Of a stretch of 64,000 bases of DNA, positions 34,217 to 42,149 are shown piece after piece. Every line of letters begins with the position of its first letter. The stretch's first letter is position 1. Both the position numbers and the translations under genes were made by a program. This stretch comes from Zunongwangia mangrovi (GTDB taxonomy: Bacteria; Bacteroidota; Bacteroidia; Flavobacteriales; Flavobacteriaceae): positions 184,907 through 248,906 of the forward strand of contig NZ_FOKV01000005.1 of the NCBI RefSeq assembly GCF_900112105.1, given 5' to 3'. Under the pieces are notes generated by a model that was given only the letters and a program-made list of their open reading frames with translations, was not told the DNA's origin and made no database searches.

Positions 34217-35071
34217 TTGAGAATTTATATCGTCATTCCGGCACATAACGAGGCAGATTTTATTGGTTTAACGCTTCAGTCTTTGGTGAAACAAACATTT
34301 TTACCTTCAAAAATTGTGGTGGTAAACGACCAAAGCACCGATGAAACTCCAAAAATTATTCAGGAATTTATCGAAAATCATCCTTTTATTCAGCTAAAAA
34401 ACACAACCTCATCTGAAGCGCATCAACCTGGAAGTAAAGTAATTAATGCTTTTAATGCCGGCTTAGCAGATCTTGATGAAGATTATGATTTGATCTGTAA
34501 ATTTGATGCAGATCTTATTTTTCCTGAAAACTACCTGGAAACTATCATCGAAATCTTCAGAAAAGATCCAAAAATTGGGATGGCTGCAGGCCATTGTACC
34601 ATCGATAAAAATGGAGAATGGATCATCGAAAATCTAACCGATAAAGATCACATTAGAGGAGCTTTAAAAGCCTATCGTAAAGATTGTTTTAAAGCTATTG
34701 GCGGATTAAAACCTGCCATGGGTTGGGATACTGTAGATGAACTTTTAGCTCAGTTTCATGGATGGAAAATACAAACTACCGAAAAATTGCACGTAAAACA
34801 TCTAAAACCAACCGGAGCAAACTATAACACCAAAGCTTCCCGCTACAAACAGGGAAAAGCTTTTTATCGCTTAGGTTACGGGTTTTTGATTACAACAATT
34901 GCTTCAGCCAAATTGGCGACTCTAAAAAATGATCTTAGTTTATTTCCGGCGTATTTAAAAGGTTATTTTCAGGCGAAAAAAGGAAATGAAAATTTATTGG
35001 TTTCCGAAGAAGAAGCAAAATTCATTAGAACCTTACGTTGGAAAAAAATGAAGGCTAAAATCATAAAATAA
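34217..35071 (+). CDS. family 2 glycosyltransferase
   Basis: A 284-residue GT-A fold transferase. The N-terminus RIYIVIPAHNEADFIGLTLQSL and VVVNDQSTDET bind the nucleotide sugar; CKFDADLIFPENYLE contains the DxD metal motif; GWDTVDELLAQFHGW holds a likely catalytic acid region (ED-like). No clear transmembrane helix is seen. The start codon is TTG (34217); there is no in-frame ATG before the conserved block. Acceptor and sugar cannot be deduced; no polysaccharide cluster surrounds it. It ends at a bidirectional terminator shared with the phosphatase gene. Confidence 0.85.
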   Translation: MRIYIVIPAHNEADFIGLTLQSLVKQTFLPSKIVVVNDQSTDETPKIIQEFIENHPFIQLKNTTSSEAHQPGSKVINAFNAGLADLDEDYDLICKFDADLIFPENYLETIIEIFRKDPKIGMAAGHCTIDKNGEWIIENLTDKDHIRGALKAYRKDCFKAIGGLKPAMGWDTVDELLAQFHGWKIQTTEKLHVKHLKPTGANYNTKASRYKQGKAFYRLGYGFLITTIASAKLATLKNDLSLFPAYLKGYFQAKKGNENLLVSEEEAKFIRTLRWKKMKAKIIK

Positions 35072-35077
35072 TGATAT

Positions 35078-35118
35078 AAAAAAGCTCCTAAAATTATCGA
35101 ATTTCAGGAGCTTTTTTA
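35078..35118. terminator. bidirectional terminator between the glycosyltransferase and phosphatase genes
   Basis: AAAAAAGCTCCT ... AGGAGCTTTTTT stem with A and T tracts on either side, between two convergent genes. Confidence 0.85.
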
Positions 35119-35140
35119 TTTGAGTTTCTTTCAGAAGAGA

Positions 35141-36781
35141 TTATTCTGAAGCTTTATCGAGCATGATCGCTAATGGTTTTCCGCTTGTTCCGTTAGGATA
35201 TTCGATTCCCATCAATGCGGCCATAGTTGGCGCGATATCTATAATTTCTGAACGCTCGTAAGTTTCTCCATGAGGAACTCCTGCTCCAAAGAATAATAAC
35301 GGCGTATGTGTATCGTAATTGAAGGCACTACCGTGAGTAGAACCACGACCATAACCACTACCAGGATGTTCTACGATCATAATATCACCACTTCGCTTTT
35401 GGTTGAACCCGTTTTGGATCAAATAACCAATTCCGTTAGAAAAATTATTTGATTGTAATTCTGATCGGGTATACACCTTATAGACTCCTGGTTGCTGAAT
35501 TAAAAAATGTTCGATCTTAGTTTCAACCTCTTCAGGATCTAATTCTTCATTTGCCATATACTCGTAATCCAAAAAGATCTGATCGTTAGATACATTTTGA
35601 ATTAATCCGTCTCCAAATTGCTCTGTCGCAAAATCTTTAAAAGCCCTTTGCAGCTTTCCGTAATCTAAATTACCGGTTGGAATTTTCTTAGAATTCAAAT
35701 ATCCACCTACATGACCACCAGCGTGATCTGCGGTTAGAAAAACGGTATACTCACCTTCTCCAATATTTTTATCTAAATACGCTAAAAGATCTGATATGTT
35801 TTTATCTAATCTTAGGTAAGTATCTTCTACTTCTTTAGAGTTCACTCCAAAATTATGTCCCACTTTATCGGTACTCGAAAAACTTAAAGCAAGAATATCA
35901 GTATCTTCATCTTTACCTAATTCTTCAGCTTCGATAGCTGCAAGTGCGAAGTCTAGAGTAATATCATCACCAAATGGTGTTTGTGGTATGATATTGTAAT
36001 TTCCGTTTTCCTTACTCAGTTTTTTTAGATCATAAGGAAAAGTCGCTGTTTCTTTTCCGCGGAAACCTCCTTCAAAATCATTTTCATCTACACCACTTTC
36101 AGTATAAGTTTCAATATCCAGAAAGGTATCCCATTCTTTTAAATACGAATCTGCTTTTCCAGATTTATTGAATTTTTGGACCCATTTTGGCAATTCTTCC
36201 ATATAATATGTGCTACTGATGAATTTACCATCTTCCCCACCAGAAAACCAATATGCTGCATTGGCTGTATGACCAGCAGGTAAAATCGCGCCACGGTCTT
36301 TGATAGAAACACCAATCGTTTTTCCTCTAAACTGCGTATGCAATCTATTTTGATCTGTTAGCGTTGTAGTTTGCATACGATGTGGAGACATTTTCCCTGC
36401 ATTGGTTTTAGTTCCCAAAGATGCTACGCTATCATCTTGCGCACAATACACCATCTCTCCAGAAAATTTATCGAACCAATCGTTTCCAATAATCCCGTGA
36501 TTCATAGGGCTTGTTCCTGTCCAAACCGATGTATGTCCCGGCCCGGTATAAGTTGGCGCGTAATTGTAATGATTATTTCTGAAATTAAATCCTTCCTGGA
36601 TTAATCGTTTAAATCCGCCTTTTTCATACTTATCCCAAAATTTATTTAAGTAATCATAGCGCATTTGATCGACTACAATTCCAACCACAAGTTTGGGTTT
36701 ATCTGCATTAGTATTAGGGCTTTGTGCTTTGGATGAAAAAGCAAATAACAGCATGAAAGCTGCTGAAAATATCCGTCTCAT
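35141..36781 (-). CDS. PafA-type alkaline phosphatase
   Basis: A 546-residue periplasmic enzyme from the ATG at 36781 (the longer reading adds seven residues before the signal MRRIFSAAFMLLFAFSSKAQ). Numbered from that ATG, T79 in PTYTGPGH is the expected phosphorylated threonine, N100 (IIGND) and K161-x-R163 follow as in the Elizabethkingia PafA active site (T79, N100, K162/R164), and LTADHAGGHVGG and GSTHGSAFNYDTHTPLLFFGAG carry the zinc ligands. PafA is a calcium-independent phosphomonoesterase giving phosphate from organic esters; it is common in marine Bacteroidota. A -7 box is at 36805-36812. Confidence 0.9.
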   Translation of the reverse strand: MRRIFSAAFMLLFAFSSKAQSPNTNADKPKLVVGIVVDQMRYDYLNKFWDKYEKGGFKRLIQEGFNFRNNHYNYAPTYTGPGHTSVWTGTSPMNHGIIGNDWFDKFSGEMVYCAQDDSVASLGTKTNAGKMSPHRMQTTTLTDQNRLHTQFRGKTIGVSIKDRGAILPAGHTANAAYWFSGGEDGKFISSTYYMEELPKWVQKFNKSGKADSYLKEWDTFLDIETYTESGVDENDFEGGFRGKETATFPYDLKKLSKENGNYNIIPQTPFGDDITLDFALAAIEAEELGKDEDTDILALSFSSTDKVGHNFGVNSKEVEDTYLRLDKNISDLLAYLDKNIGEGEYTVFLTADHAGGHVGGYLNSKKIPTGNLDYGKLQRAFKDFATEQFGDGLIQNVSNDQIFLDYEYMANEELDPEEVETKIEHFLIQQPGVYKVYTRSELQSNNFSNGIGYLIQNGFNQKRSGDIMIVEHPGSGYGRGSTHGSAFNYDTHTPLLFFGAGVPHGETYERSEIIDIAPTMAALMGIEYPNGTSGKPLAIMLDKASE

Positions 36782-36804
36782 AATATTTTTTTTGAAGAAC
36801 ACCC

Positions 36805-36812
36805 CAAAAGTA
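36805..36812 (-). promoter_or_regulatory. -7 promoter box of the phosphatase gene
   Basis: Minus-strand TACTTTTG is a complete TAnnTTTG match, 24 bp before the ATG at 36781. Confidence 0.4.
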
Positions 36813-36896
36813 CTAAACTTAAGAAGTTAAAGTTTAATTCTACGTTAAATACTTTCGGGGTAAAATTTAGTATTTTAGCTTTACAAAAATTGTTGA

Positions 36897-37634
36897 ATGA
36901 CCTATCTCCACTCAATCGGTGAATATTTTTTAATGCTGAAAGGTGTCTTTGGCAGAATGACCAAACGATCGGTTTTAAAAGATCTTATTTTTAAAGAAAT
37001 AAATGAGCTTATCATTGGATCTTTAGGGATTGTATGCTTTTTATCATTTTTTATTGGAGCTGTTGTAGCGATCCAAACGGCATTGAATTTAAACAATCCT
37101 CTTATCCCAAAGAGTCTGGTTGCTTTTGCCGCGAGACAATCTGTTATACTCGAGTTCTCGCCAACTTTTATTTCTATTATCATGGCAGGAAAAGTTGGTT
37201 CGTTTATAACCTCCAGTATTGGATCGATGCGCGTAACCGAGCAAATCGATGCTCTAGAAGTGATGGGAATCAACTCTAAAAACTATCTTATTTTTCCAAA
37301 GATCATCGCTATGTTAACCTATCCCTTTGTGATCGCGATATCTATGTTCTTAGGAATTTTAGGAGCATATGTTGCAGCTGTTTTGGGAGGATTTGTAAAA
37401 CCAGATGCTTTCATAACTGGTTTACAGGATGATTTTGTGACATTCCATTTAATTTATGCTTTCATAAAAACCTTTTTATTCGCTTTTATCCTTGCCACGG
37501 TACCAGCTTATCATGGCTATTACATGAAAGGCGGAGCTTTAGAAGTAGGACAGGCCAGTACAACGGCTTTTGTTTGGACTAGTGTTGTCCTGATCATTAC
37601 CAATTATGCAACCACTCAATTATTACTTAGTTAA
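36897..37634 (+). CDS. MlaE-like ABC transporter permease
   Basis: A 245-residue integral membrane protein with five to six helices, of the MlaE family. FIGAVVAIQTALNLNNPLIPKSLVAFAARQSVILEFSPTFISIIMAGKVGSFITSSIGSMRVTEQIDALEVMGIN is its signature region (AGKVGSFIT, MRVTEQIDALEVMG). MlaE is the permease of the lipid-asymmetry or mce-type lipid transporter at the inner membrane. The ATPase gene follows 2 bp downstream. The substrate-binding MlaD is not in the cluster. Confidence 0.9.
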   Translation: MTYLHSIGEYFLMLKGVFGRMTKRSVLKDLIFKEINELIIGSLGIVCFLSFFIGAVVAIQTALNLNNPLIPKSLVAFAARQSVILEFSPTFISIIMAGKVGSFITSSIGSMRVTEQIDALEVMGINSKNYLIFPKIIAMLTYPFVIAISMFLGILGAYVAAVLGGFVKPDAFITGLQDDFVTFHLIYAFIKTFLFAFILATVPAYHGYYMKGGALEVGQASTTAFVWTSVVLIITNYATTQLLLS

Positions 37635-37636
37635 TT

Positions 37637-38401
37637 ATGATAGAAGTAAAAGATTTACATAAATCATTTGATGGTGAAGAAGTTTTAAAAGGACTTAACT
37701 TTGTTTTTGAACGTGGAAAAACCAATCTTATAATTGGCCAATCTGGATCTGGAAAGAGTGTATTTTTGAAAAATATGCTCGGAATCTTTACTCCGGAAAA
37801 AGGTATCATTGAATACGATGGGAAGCCTTATAGCCATTTTACAGATGAAGAACGCCGTGAGCTTAGAAAGGAAATAGGAATGGTATTTCAGGGCGGTGCA
37901 TTATTCGATTCGATGACCGTAAAAGAAAATGTGATGTTTCCACTGAAGATGTTCACAAAGATGAAAAAATCTGAAATGGAAGAACGTGTAGACACCGTTT
38001 TAGATCGTGTAAATCTTGTGGGGGCAGATGATAAAATGCCTTCAGAAATAAGTGGTGGTATGCAAAAACGTGTATCTATCGCCAGGGCAATCGTAAACCA
38101 GCCTAAGTATCTTTTTTGTGACGAACCTAACTCTGGTTTAGATCCAACAACAGCGACGGTAATCGACAATTTAATTCAGAAAATTACGCATGAGTTTGAT
38201 ATCACCACGATAATCATAACTCACGATATGAACTCGGTATTAGAAATCGGCGAAAAAATTGCATTTTTAAAAGACGGACTTTTAGCCTGGACAGGTACCA
38301 AAGACGAAATCTTTAGAACCGAAGATAAAACCGTAACCGATTTTGTATATTCTTCAGACCTATTTAAAAAGGTAAGAGATGCACAATTGAAAGGTTATTA
38401 A
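37637..38401 (+). CDS. MlaF-like ABC transporter ATPase
   Basis: A 254-residue ATPase: Walker A GQSGSGKS at 34-41, Q-loop in MVFQGGALFDSMTVKENV, signature SGGMQKRVSIARAI, Walker B LFCDEPNSGLDP, switch histidine in IIITHDM. It pairs with the MlaE-like permease directly upstream and powers phospholipid or other lipid movement between membranes. Its last 4 bp overlap the convergent DUF389 gene. Confidence 0.92.
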   Translation: MIEVKDLHKSFDGEEVLKGLNFVFERGKTNLIIGQSGSGKSVFLKNMLGIFTPEKGIIEYDGKPYSHFTDEERRELRKEIGMVFQGGALFDSMTVKENVMFPLKMFTKMKKSEMEERVDTVLDRVNLVGADDKMPSEISGGMQKRVSIARAIVNQPKYLFCDEPNSGLDPTTATVIDNLIQKITHEFDITTIIITHDMNSVLEIGEKIAFLKDGLLAWTGTKDEIFRTEDKTVTDFVYSSDLFKKVRDAQLKGY

Positions 38402-39816
38402 TTAACCGATTTTACTGTAAGCGTATCTAAGGCTAATCGCACATTTAACCAGTTTTCGAATTTCTGCCTGTTCTCTTCCTTTTCTCTAGAAGAAACATTG
38501 TTTTTCCAGGTTATGGAAAAAGTAGGAATGGTATCTGTATTTTTAAAATCTGTAATAATCTGATTGGAATAGCCTAGATTTTCGATCTCTTCATAATTTG
38601 CCTGAGCCTCTTTACTTAGACTATTAAAATCGAAAAGAGACGTTCTATAGCTGTTAATACGATCTTCCAAAAGCCTGATTCGAGAATCCTTATCTTCAAT
38701 CACTTCCTGGTTTTTAAGATATAGATCTTCTAAAATACCGCTTCTAACCTGCGTAGATAGTTCATCTAAATTGCCGCCTTCTTCAGCACTTTGATGTACG
38801 ATCAATTTTGATTCTTTTAGTGCTTCAATTTCAGTTAATCTAGCTCTCCAGGTTGCTACTGTAGCTTCAGGAACACGTTTTCCTATCAAATAGATATCAA
38901 TGGTTTTATCGTCAAAATCGGCTTCCTGCTTTAAAACCTCAGCCCCTAAATAGCGAATATCGTTAGAAACAAAGTCTTTCGCCTTGGTTTCAAACAATGT
39001 CTTATTCAGCAGATTTATAAAAAGAATAATACTGGGAATCATCACAATTACCGCAACCGCCGATGCTACCTGTGCAGTTCTTCTTCTACGTTTACTGTTT
39101 GCATAACGCACCAAAGGAAAACCAAGTAATTTGGTAACGGCAAAAGTAGATAAGGCGATAAATACAGCATTTATCGAAAATAGATAGAAAGCACCGCCAG
39201 CATTTTGCCATTGAGAATTTGCCAGTCCAAAACCAACTGTGCAAAGTGGTGGCATTAAGGCAGTAGCGATCGCTACTCCAAGGATCACACTGGCAATCGT
39301 TCCTTTTTTAGATTTCCCAACGATTAACGCGAGACCACCAAAAATAGCCACTAAAACATCTAATATCGTTGGATAGGTTCGAGCTTCCAGCTCTGGAGTG
39401 ATCTCTGTAACCGGAGAAATTTTGAAATATACGAAAGCTGTAAGCACACTTAAAACAACCATAATTCCAAGGTTTTTAAGTGACTTTCTTAAAGTGTCAA
39501 CATCATTAATAGCCACAGACATTCCTACCCCAACAATTGGCCCCATAAGGGGTGAAATAAGCATCGCTCCAATAACAACTGCTGTACTACTTACATTAAG
39601 CCCAATGGAAGCCACAAAAATGGAGAAAATAAGAATCCAGGCATTATGTCCTTTAAATGAAATATCTTTTCGTACAGCCTCTAATGTCGACTCGCGATCA
39701 CTATCGGTACGTATATCTAAAAGATCATTGACAAAAACCTTCGTACTTTGCAAAAAGCCTTTTGCCTGCACATGGTATTCTTCCTTCTTTTCTAAATTTT
39801 CATTCTCGTTTTCCAT
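38398..39816 (-). CDS. DUF389 family membrane protein
   Basis: A 472-residue protein. Residues about 45-245 contain several hydrophobic helices with the DUF389 (TIGR00341) signature: AMLISPLMGPIVGVGMSVAIND and MPPLCTVGFGLA. The C-terminal third is soluble and partly coiled-coil (KDSRIRLLEDRINSYRTSLFDFNSLSKEAQANYEEI). Function unknown; the family is widely spread. The gene is tail-to-tail with mlaF (4-bp overlap) and 22 bp downstream of the SprT-like gene on its strand. Confidence 0.82.
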   Translation of the reverse strand: MENENENLEKKEEYHVQAKGFLQSTKVFVNDLLDIRTDSDRESTLEAVRKDISFKGHNAWILIFSIFVASIGLNVSSTAVVIGAMLISPLMGPIVGVGMSVAINDVDTLRKSLKNLGIMVVLSVLTAFVYFKISPVTEITPELEARTYPTILDVLVAIFGGLALIVGKSKKGTIASVILGVAIATALMPPLCTVGFGLANSQWQNAGGAFYLFSINAVFIALSTFAVTKLLGFPLVRYANSKRRRRTAQVASAVAVIVMIPSIILFINLLNKTLFETKAKDFVSNDIRYLGAEVLKQEADFDDKTIDIYLIGKRVPEATVATWRARLTEIEALKESKLIVHQSAEEGGNLDELSTQVRSGILEDLYLKNQEVIEDKDSRIRLLEDRINSYRTSLFDFNSLSKEAQANYEEIENLGYSNQIITDFKNTDTIPTFSITWKNNVSSREKEENRQKFENWLNVRLALDTLTVKSVN

Positions 39817-39838
39817 AACTTCAGAAAAATATCAAATA

Positions 39839-40438
39839 CTAAGCTTTTAGAAGTTCTACTTCAGCATTTGGTTGAAATAGATAGATCTTCCCTGTGCTTA
39901 CTTCCAGACATTCGTATCGTTTAATTCGCTTTGGTCCTTTCTTAAAAACCTTACCGTTATAAATTCGAAATAAGGCTCCTGCCGGAACTTCAAAAATATA
40001 GTTTTTATCGTTTGGCTGATCAAAACTTTTTAGAGCGATAGATAATCGAGCATCTGTATCACTACTTGCCGTGGGATTCCTAAAATGACTTGCTATTATA
40101 GGAAGTAATTTAGACGGAAATATCTCTGGCCGAATAAACGGCAACATTAGATTTCTAAAGGTAAGTTTCCATTCCTGCCCATGTGGTTTTATCCTCCTTC
40201 CATATTTTTCGAAAGCCAGTAAATGGGCAATTTCATGAACCAAAGTAATTAGAAATCGATATTTATTCAGGTTGGCATTAACGGTGATTTGCTGTGTACC
40301 ATCTGGCATCCTGCGATAATCACCATGCCGCGTTCTTCGCTCGTTCACAACCTTTAAATGAACATTATTATCTCTAATAAGCATAAAAGCCGGCTCTACC
40401 GCATGGCTTGGTAAATATCTAGATAAAACCTGATTCAT
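39839..40438 (-). CDS. SprT-like domain metalloprotease
   Basis: A 199-residue protein with a zinc protease motif HEIAH at 68-72 (ITLVHEIAHLLAFEKYG) and HGQEW from residue 86 supplying the third histidine, as in SprT/SPRTN-like proteins. The C-terminal zinc finger of many SprT-like proteins is missing: only one Cys (YECLEV) remains in the C-terminal part. Substrate unknown; eukaryotic SPRTN cleaves DNA-protein crosslinks, which need not hold here. Nine bp separate it from the SDR gene upstream, so they are likely co-transcribed. Confidence 0.8.
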   Translation of the reverse strand: MNQVLSRYLPSHAVEPAFMLIRDNNVHLKVVNERRTRHGDYRRMPDGTQQITVNANLNKYRFLITLVHEIAHLLAFEKYGRRIKPHGQEWKLTFRNLMLPFIRPEIFPSKLLPIIASHFRNPTASSDTDARLSIALKSFDQPNDKNYIFEVPAGALFRIYNGKVFKKGPKRIKRYECLEVSTGKIYLFQPNAEVELLKA

Positions 40439-40447
40439 TTTGAAATC

Positions 40448-41131
40448 TTAAGGCGTGCTATTGGAAACCTGAAGTAGTTTCCCATTATAGAATTTGCTTC
40501 CTGTAATACTGAAATTCTTAATATATAAAGCCATTTCTGCTGCTGAAAGTGGCGCTTCTAATCCCGGAAATGCTGCAGCCAGCATCTCGGTTTGAACCGC
40601 CCCAAGGGCCAAAACATTAAAAACAGGACCATTTTCTTTGTATTCTTCGGCGAGTAATTCGGTTAATGTGATAATTGCGGCTTTACTTGAAGAATATGCC
40701 GATAAACCAGCGAATTTCATACTCCCCTGCACTCCTCCCATACTACTAATGCTAACAATATGAGATTCAGAAGTCATAAATGGCAGCAACATTTGAGTTA
40801 AACCTATTAAACCGAATACATTTACCTCGTAAATGGCTCTAAACTCTTCTAATTTGGTTTCCTCGAATGGCTTATTCAGAAAAGCACCCGCGTTATGAAT
40901 AAGAATATCAACTTTACCATTCCATTCATTTTGCACAAATTCTGAAGCTTTTTTTAAATCGGCTTCCTGTCCAAGATCAAAAGAAAAGCTGCTAATATTA
41001 TCGAATTTCAGCTTGGCTACCGGCGCATCATTTCTAGACAGCGCCAGCACATTATAATTTTCTTCAGCAAAAAGTTTTACCAGTTCAAAACCAATTCCTC
41101 GGCTGGTTCCGGTAATTACAACATTCTTCAT
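40448..41131 (-). CDS. short-chain dehydrogenase/reductase
   Basis: A 227-residue Rossmann enzyme: TGTSRGIG at 7-14 binds NAD(P), NAG at 80-82, and Y146-x3-K150 (AYSSSKAA) with an upstream serine form the catalytic site. Substrate unknown. It begins 1 bp after the stop of the M28 peptidase gene; with the SprT-like and DUF389 genes it forms a minus-strand run of four genes. Confidence 0.9.
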   Translation of the reverse strand: MKNVVITGTSRGIGFELVKLFAEENYNVLALSRNDAPVAKLKFDNISSFSFDLGQEADLKKASEFVQNEWNGKVDILIHNAGAFLNKPFEETKLEEFRAIYEVNVFGLIGLTQMLLPFMTSESHIVSISSMGGVQGSMKFAGLSAYSSSKAAIITLTELLAEEYKENGPVFNVLALGAVQTEMLAAAFPGLEAPLSAAEMALYIKNFSITGSKFYNGKLLQVSNSTP

Positions 41132-41132
41132 T

Positions 41133-42080
41133 CTAATTCATTTTTATCTCTTTCTCTGGAGTATTCAGGATTTGGTGAATACCAGGAATAATTGCTTCAA
41201 CAACTTTAGCCATATGCTCTGGATTCATTTCTGAAACCTCATCTTTTACGTGATGGTAATATGAATAATTTGTAAAATCGAACGTACAAATAGTTTGTGA
41301 AGGCACATTAAATTCAGCATAAAAAGGATAGTTATCGCTTCTTTTGAAAAGATTCATTTGCTTAGCTCCTGCAAAAAATCCTATAGTTTTTTCTCCTGTA
41401 TATTGATTAAACTTTTCAGCAAGATTCGTTTCTTCGAAACCAGTTACATAAGCAAGGTAATCTTTACCTTCCATCGGCACACCGATCATCTCCAGGTTGA
41501 TCATAGTATAAAGGTCAAGGCCATCTTCTTTAAGCTTCTTTGCACTATGCGAAGAACCTTTTAAGCCCATTTCTTCCCCACTAAAAAGAATGAATAAAAT
41601 ACTACGCTTATTATCGTCGATACTGGCAAAATGTTTAGCTAATTCTACAACTGCCGTCGTACCGGCTGCATTGTCATTAGCGCCATTCGCAATGGTATCG
41701 CCATCTACTTCTTTACCAATACCAATATGGTCGTAATGCGCACCAATAATTACAAATTCATTTTTTAATTCTGCATCATTACCTTCTAAATATCCAACGA
41801 TATTAAAAGCTTCTACACCGCCAATTTTAAAATGATCACGATAAGTATCATAGTAAGGTTTCACCCCGTTTTCTTCAAATATATTCGTGATAAAGCTGGC
41901 TGCTTTTTCAATTCCTTCGGTACCGGTTTTACGTCCCATTAACTCATCTGAAGCCAAATACTCCAAATTCGTTTTCATTTCTTCCGCAGAAACATCGACA
42001 GTTGTATCCTGAGCATTGCAGGACAGCATTCCGGCTAAACCTATAGCCAGAACTCCTAAGTTTTTAAGTGGTTTTCTCAT
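41133..42080 (-). CDS. M28 family aminopeptidase-like lipoprotein
   Basis: A 315-residue zinc peptidase from the ATG at 42080, which gives MRKPLKNLGVLAIGLAGMLSC, a lipoprotein signal with lipobox LSC. The reading that extends 15 codons upstream runs into the pdhC terminator hairpin and is rejected. Zinc ligands are seen in GAHYDHIG, NDNAAGTTAVVELA (Asp) and SGEEMGLKGS (Glu pair). It probably trims peptides at the outer membrane or periplasm. Confidence 0.88.
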   Translation of the reverse strand: MRKPLKNLGVLAIGLAGMLSCNAQDTTVDVSAEEMKTNLEYLASDELMGRKTGTEGIEKAASFITNIFEENGVKPYYDTYRDHFKIGGVEAFNIVGYLEGNDAELKNEFVIIGAHYDHIGIGKEVDGDTIANGANDNAAGTTAVVELAKHFASIDDNKRSILFILFSGEEMGLKGSSHSAKKLKEDGLDLYTMINLEMIGVPMEGKDYLAYVTGFEETNLAEKFNQYTGEKTIGFFAGAKQMNLFKRSDNYPFYAEFNVPSQTICTFDFTNYSYYHHVKDEVSEMNPEHMAKVVEAIIPGIHQILNTPEKEIKMN

Positions 42081-42093
42081 ATTAGCTAAAATA

Positions 42094-42123
42094 AAAAAAT
42101 CCCGCGAGTAAACGCGGGATTCC
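42094..42123 (-). terminator. terminator of pdhA-pdhC
   Basis: ATCCCGCG-AGTAAA-CGCGGGAT stem. On the minus strand it is followed by seven T, 27 bp past the pdhC stop and just before the M28 gene. Confidence 0.85.
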
Positions 42124-42149
42124 ATAATATTCTAAAATTACCGGCTCGA

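Noticed and set aside
37034..37279. 81-codon plus-strand frame in mlaE
   Set aside because: Out-of-frame reading of a clear MlaE gene; Cys/Tyr-rich and without family signature.
39398..39850. 150-codon plus-strand frame antisense to DUF389
   Set aside because: No homologous motifs; it mirrors hydrophobic codons of the membrane segments of the real gene.
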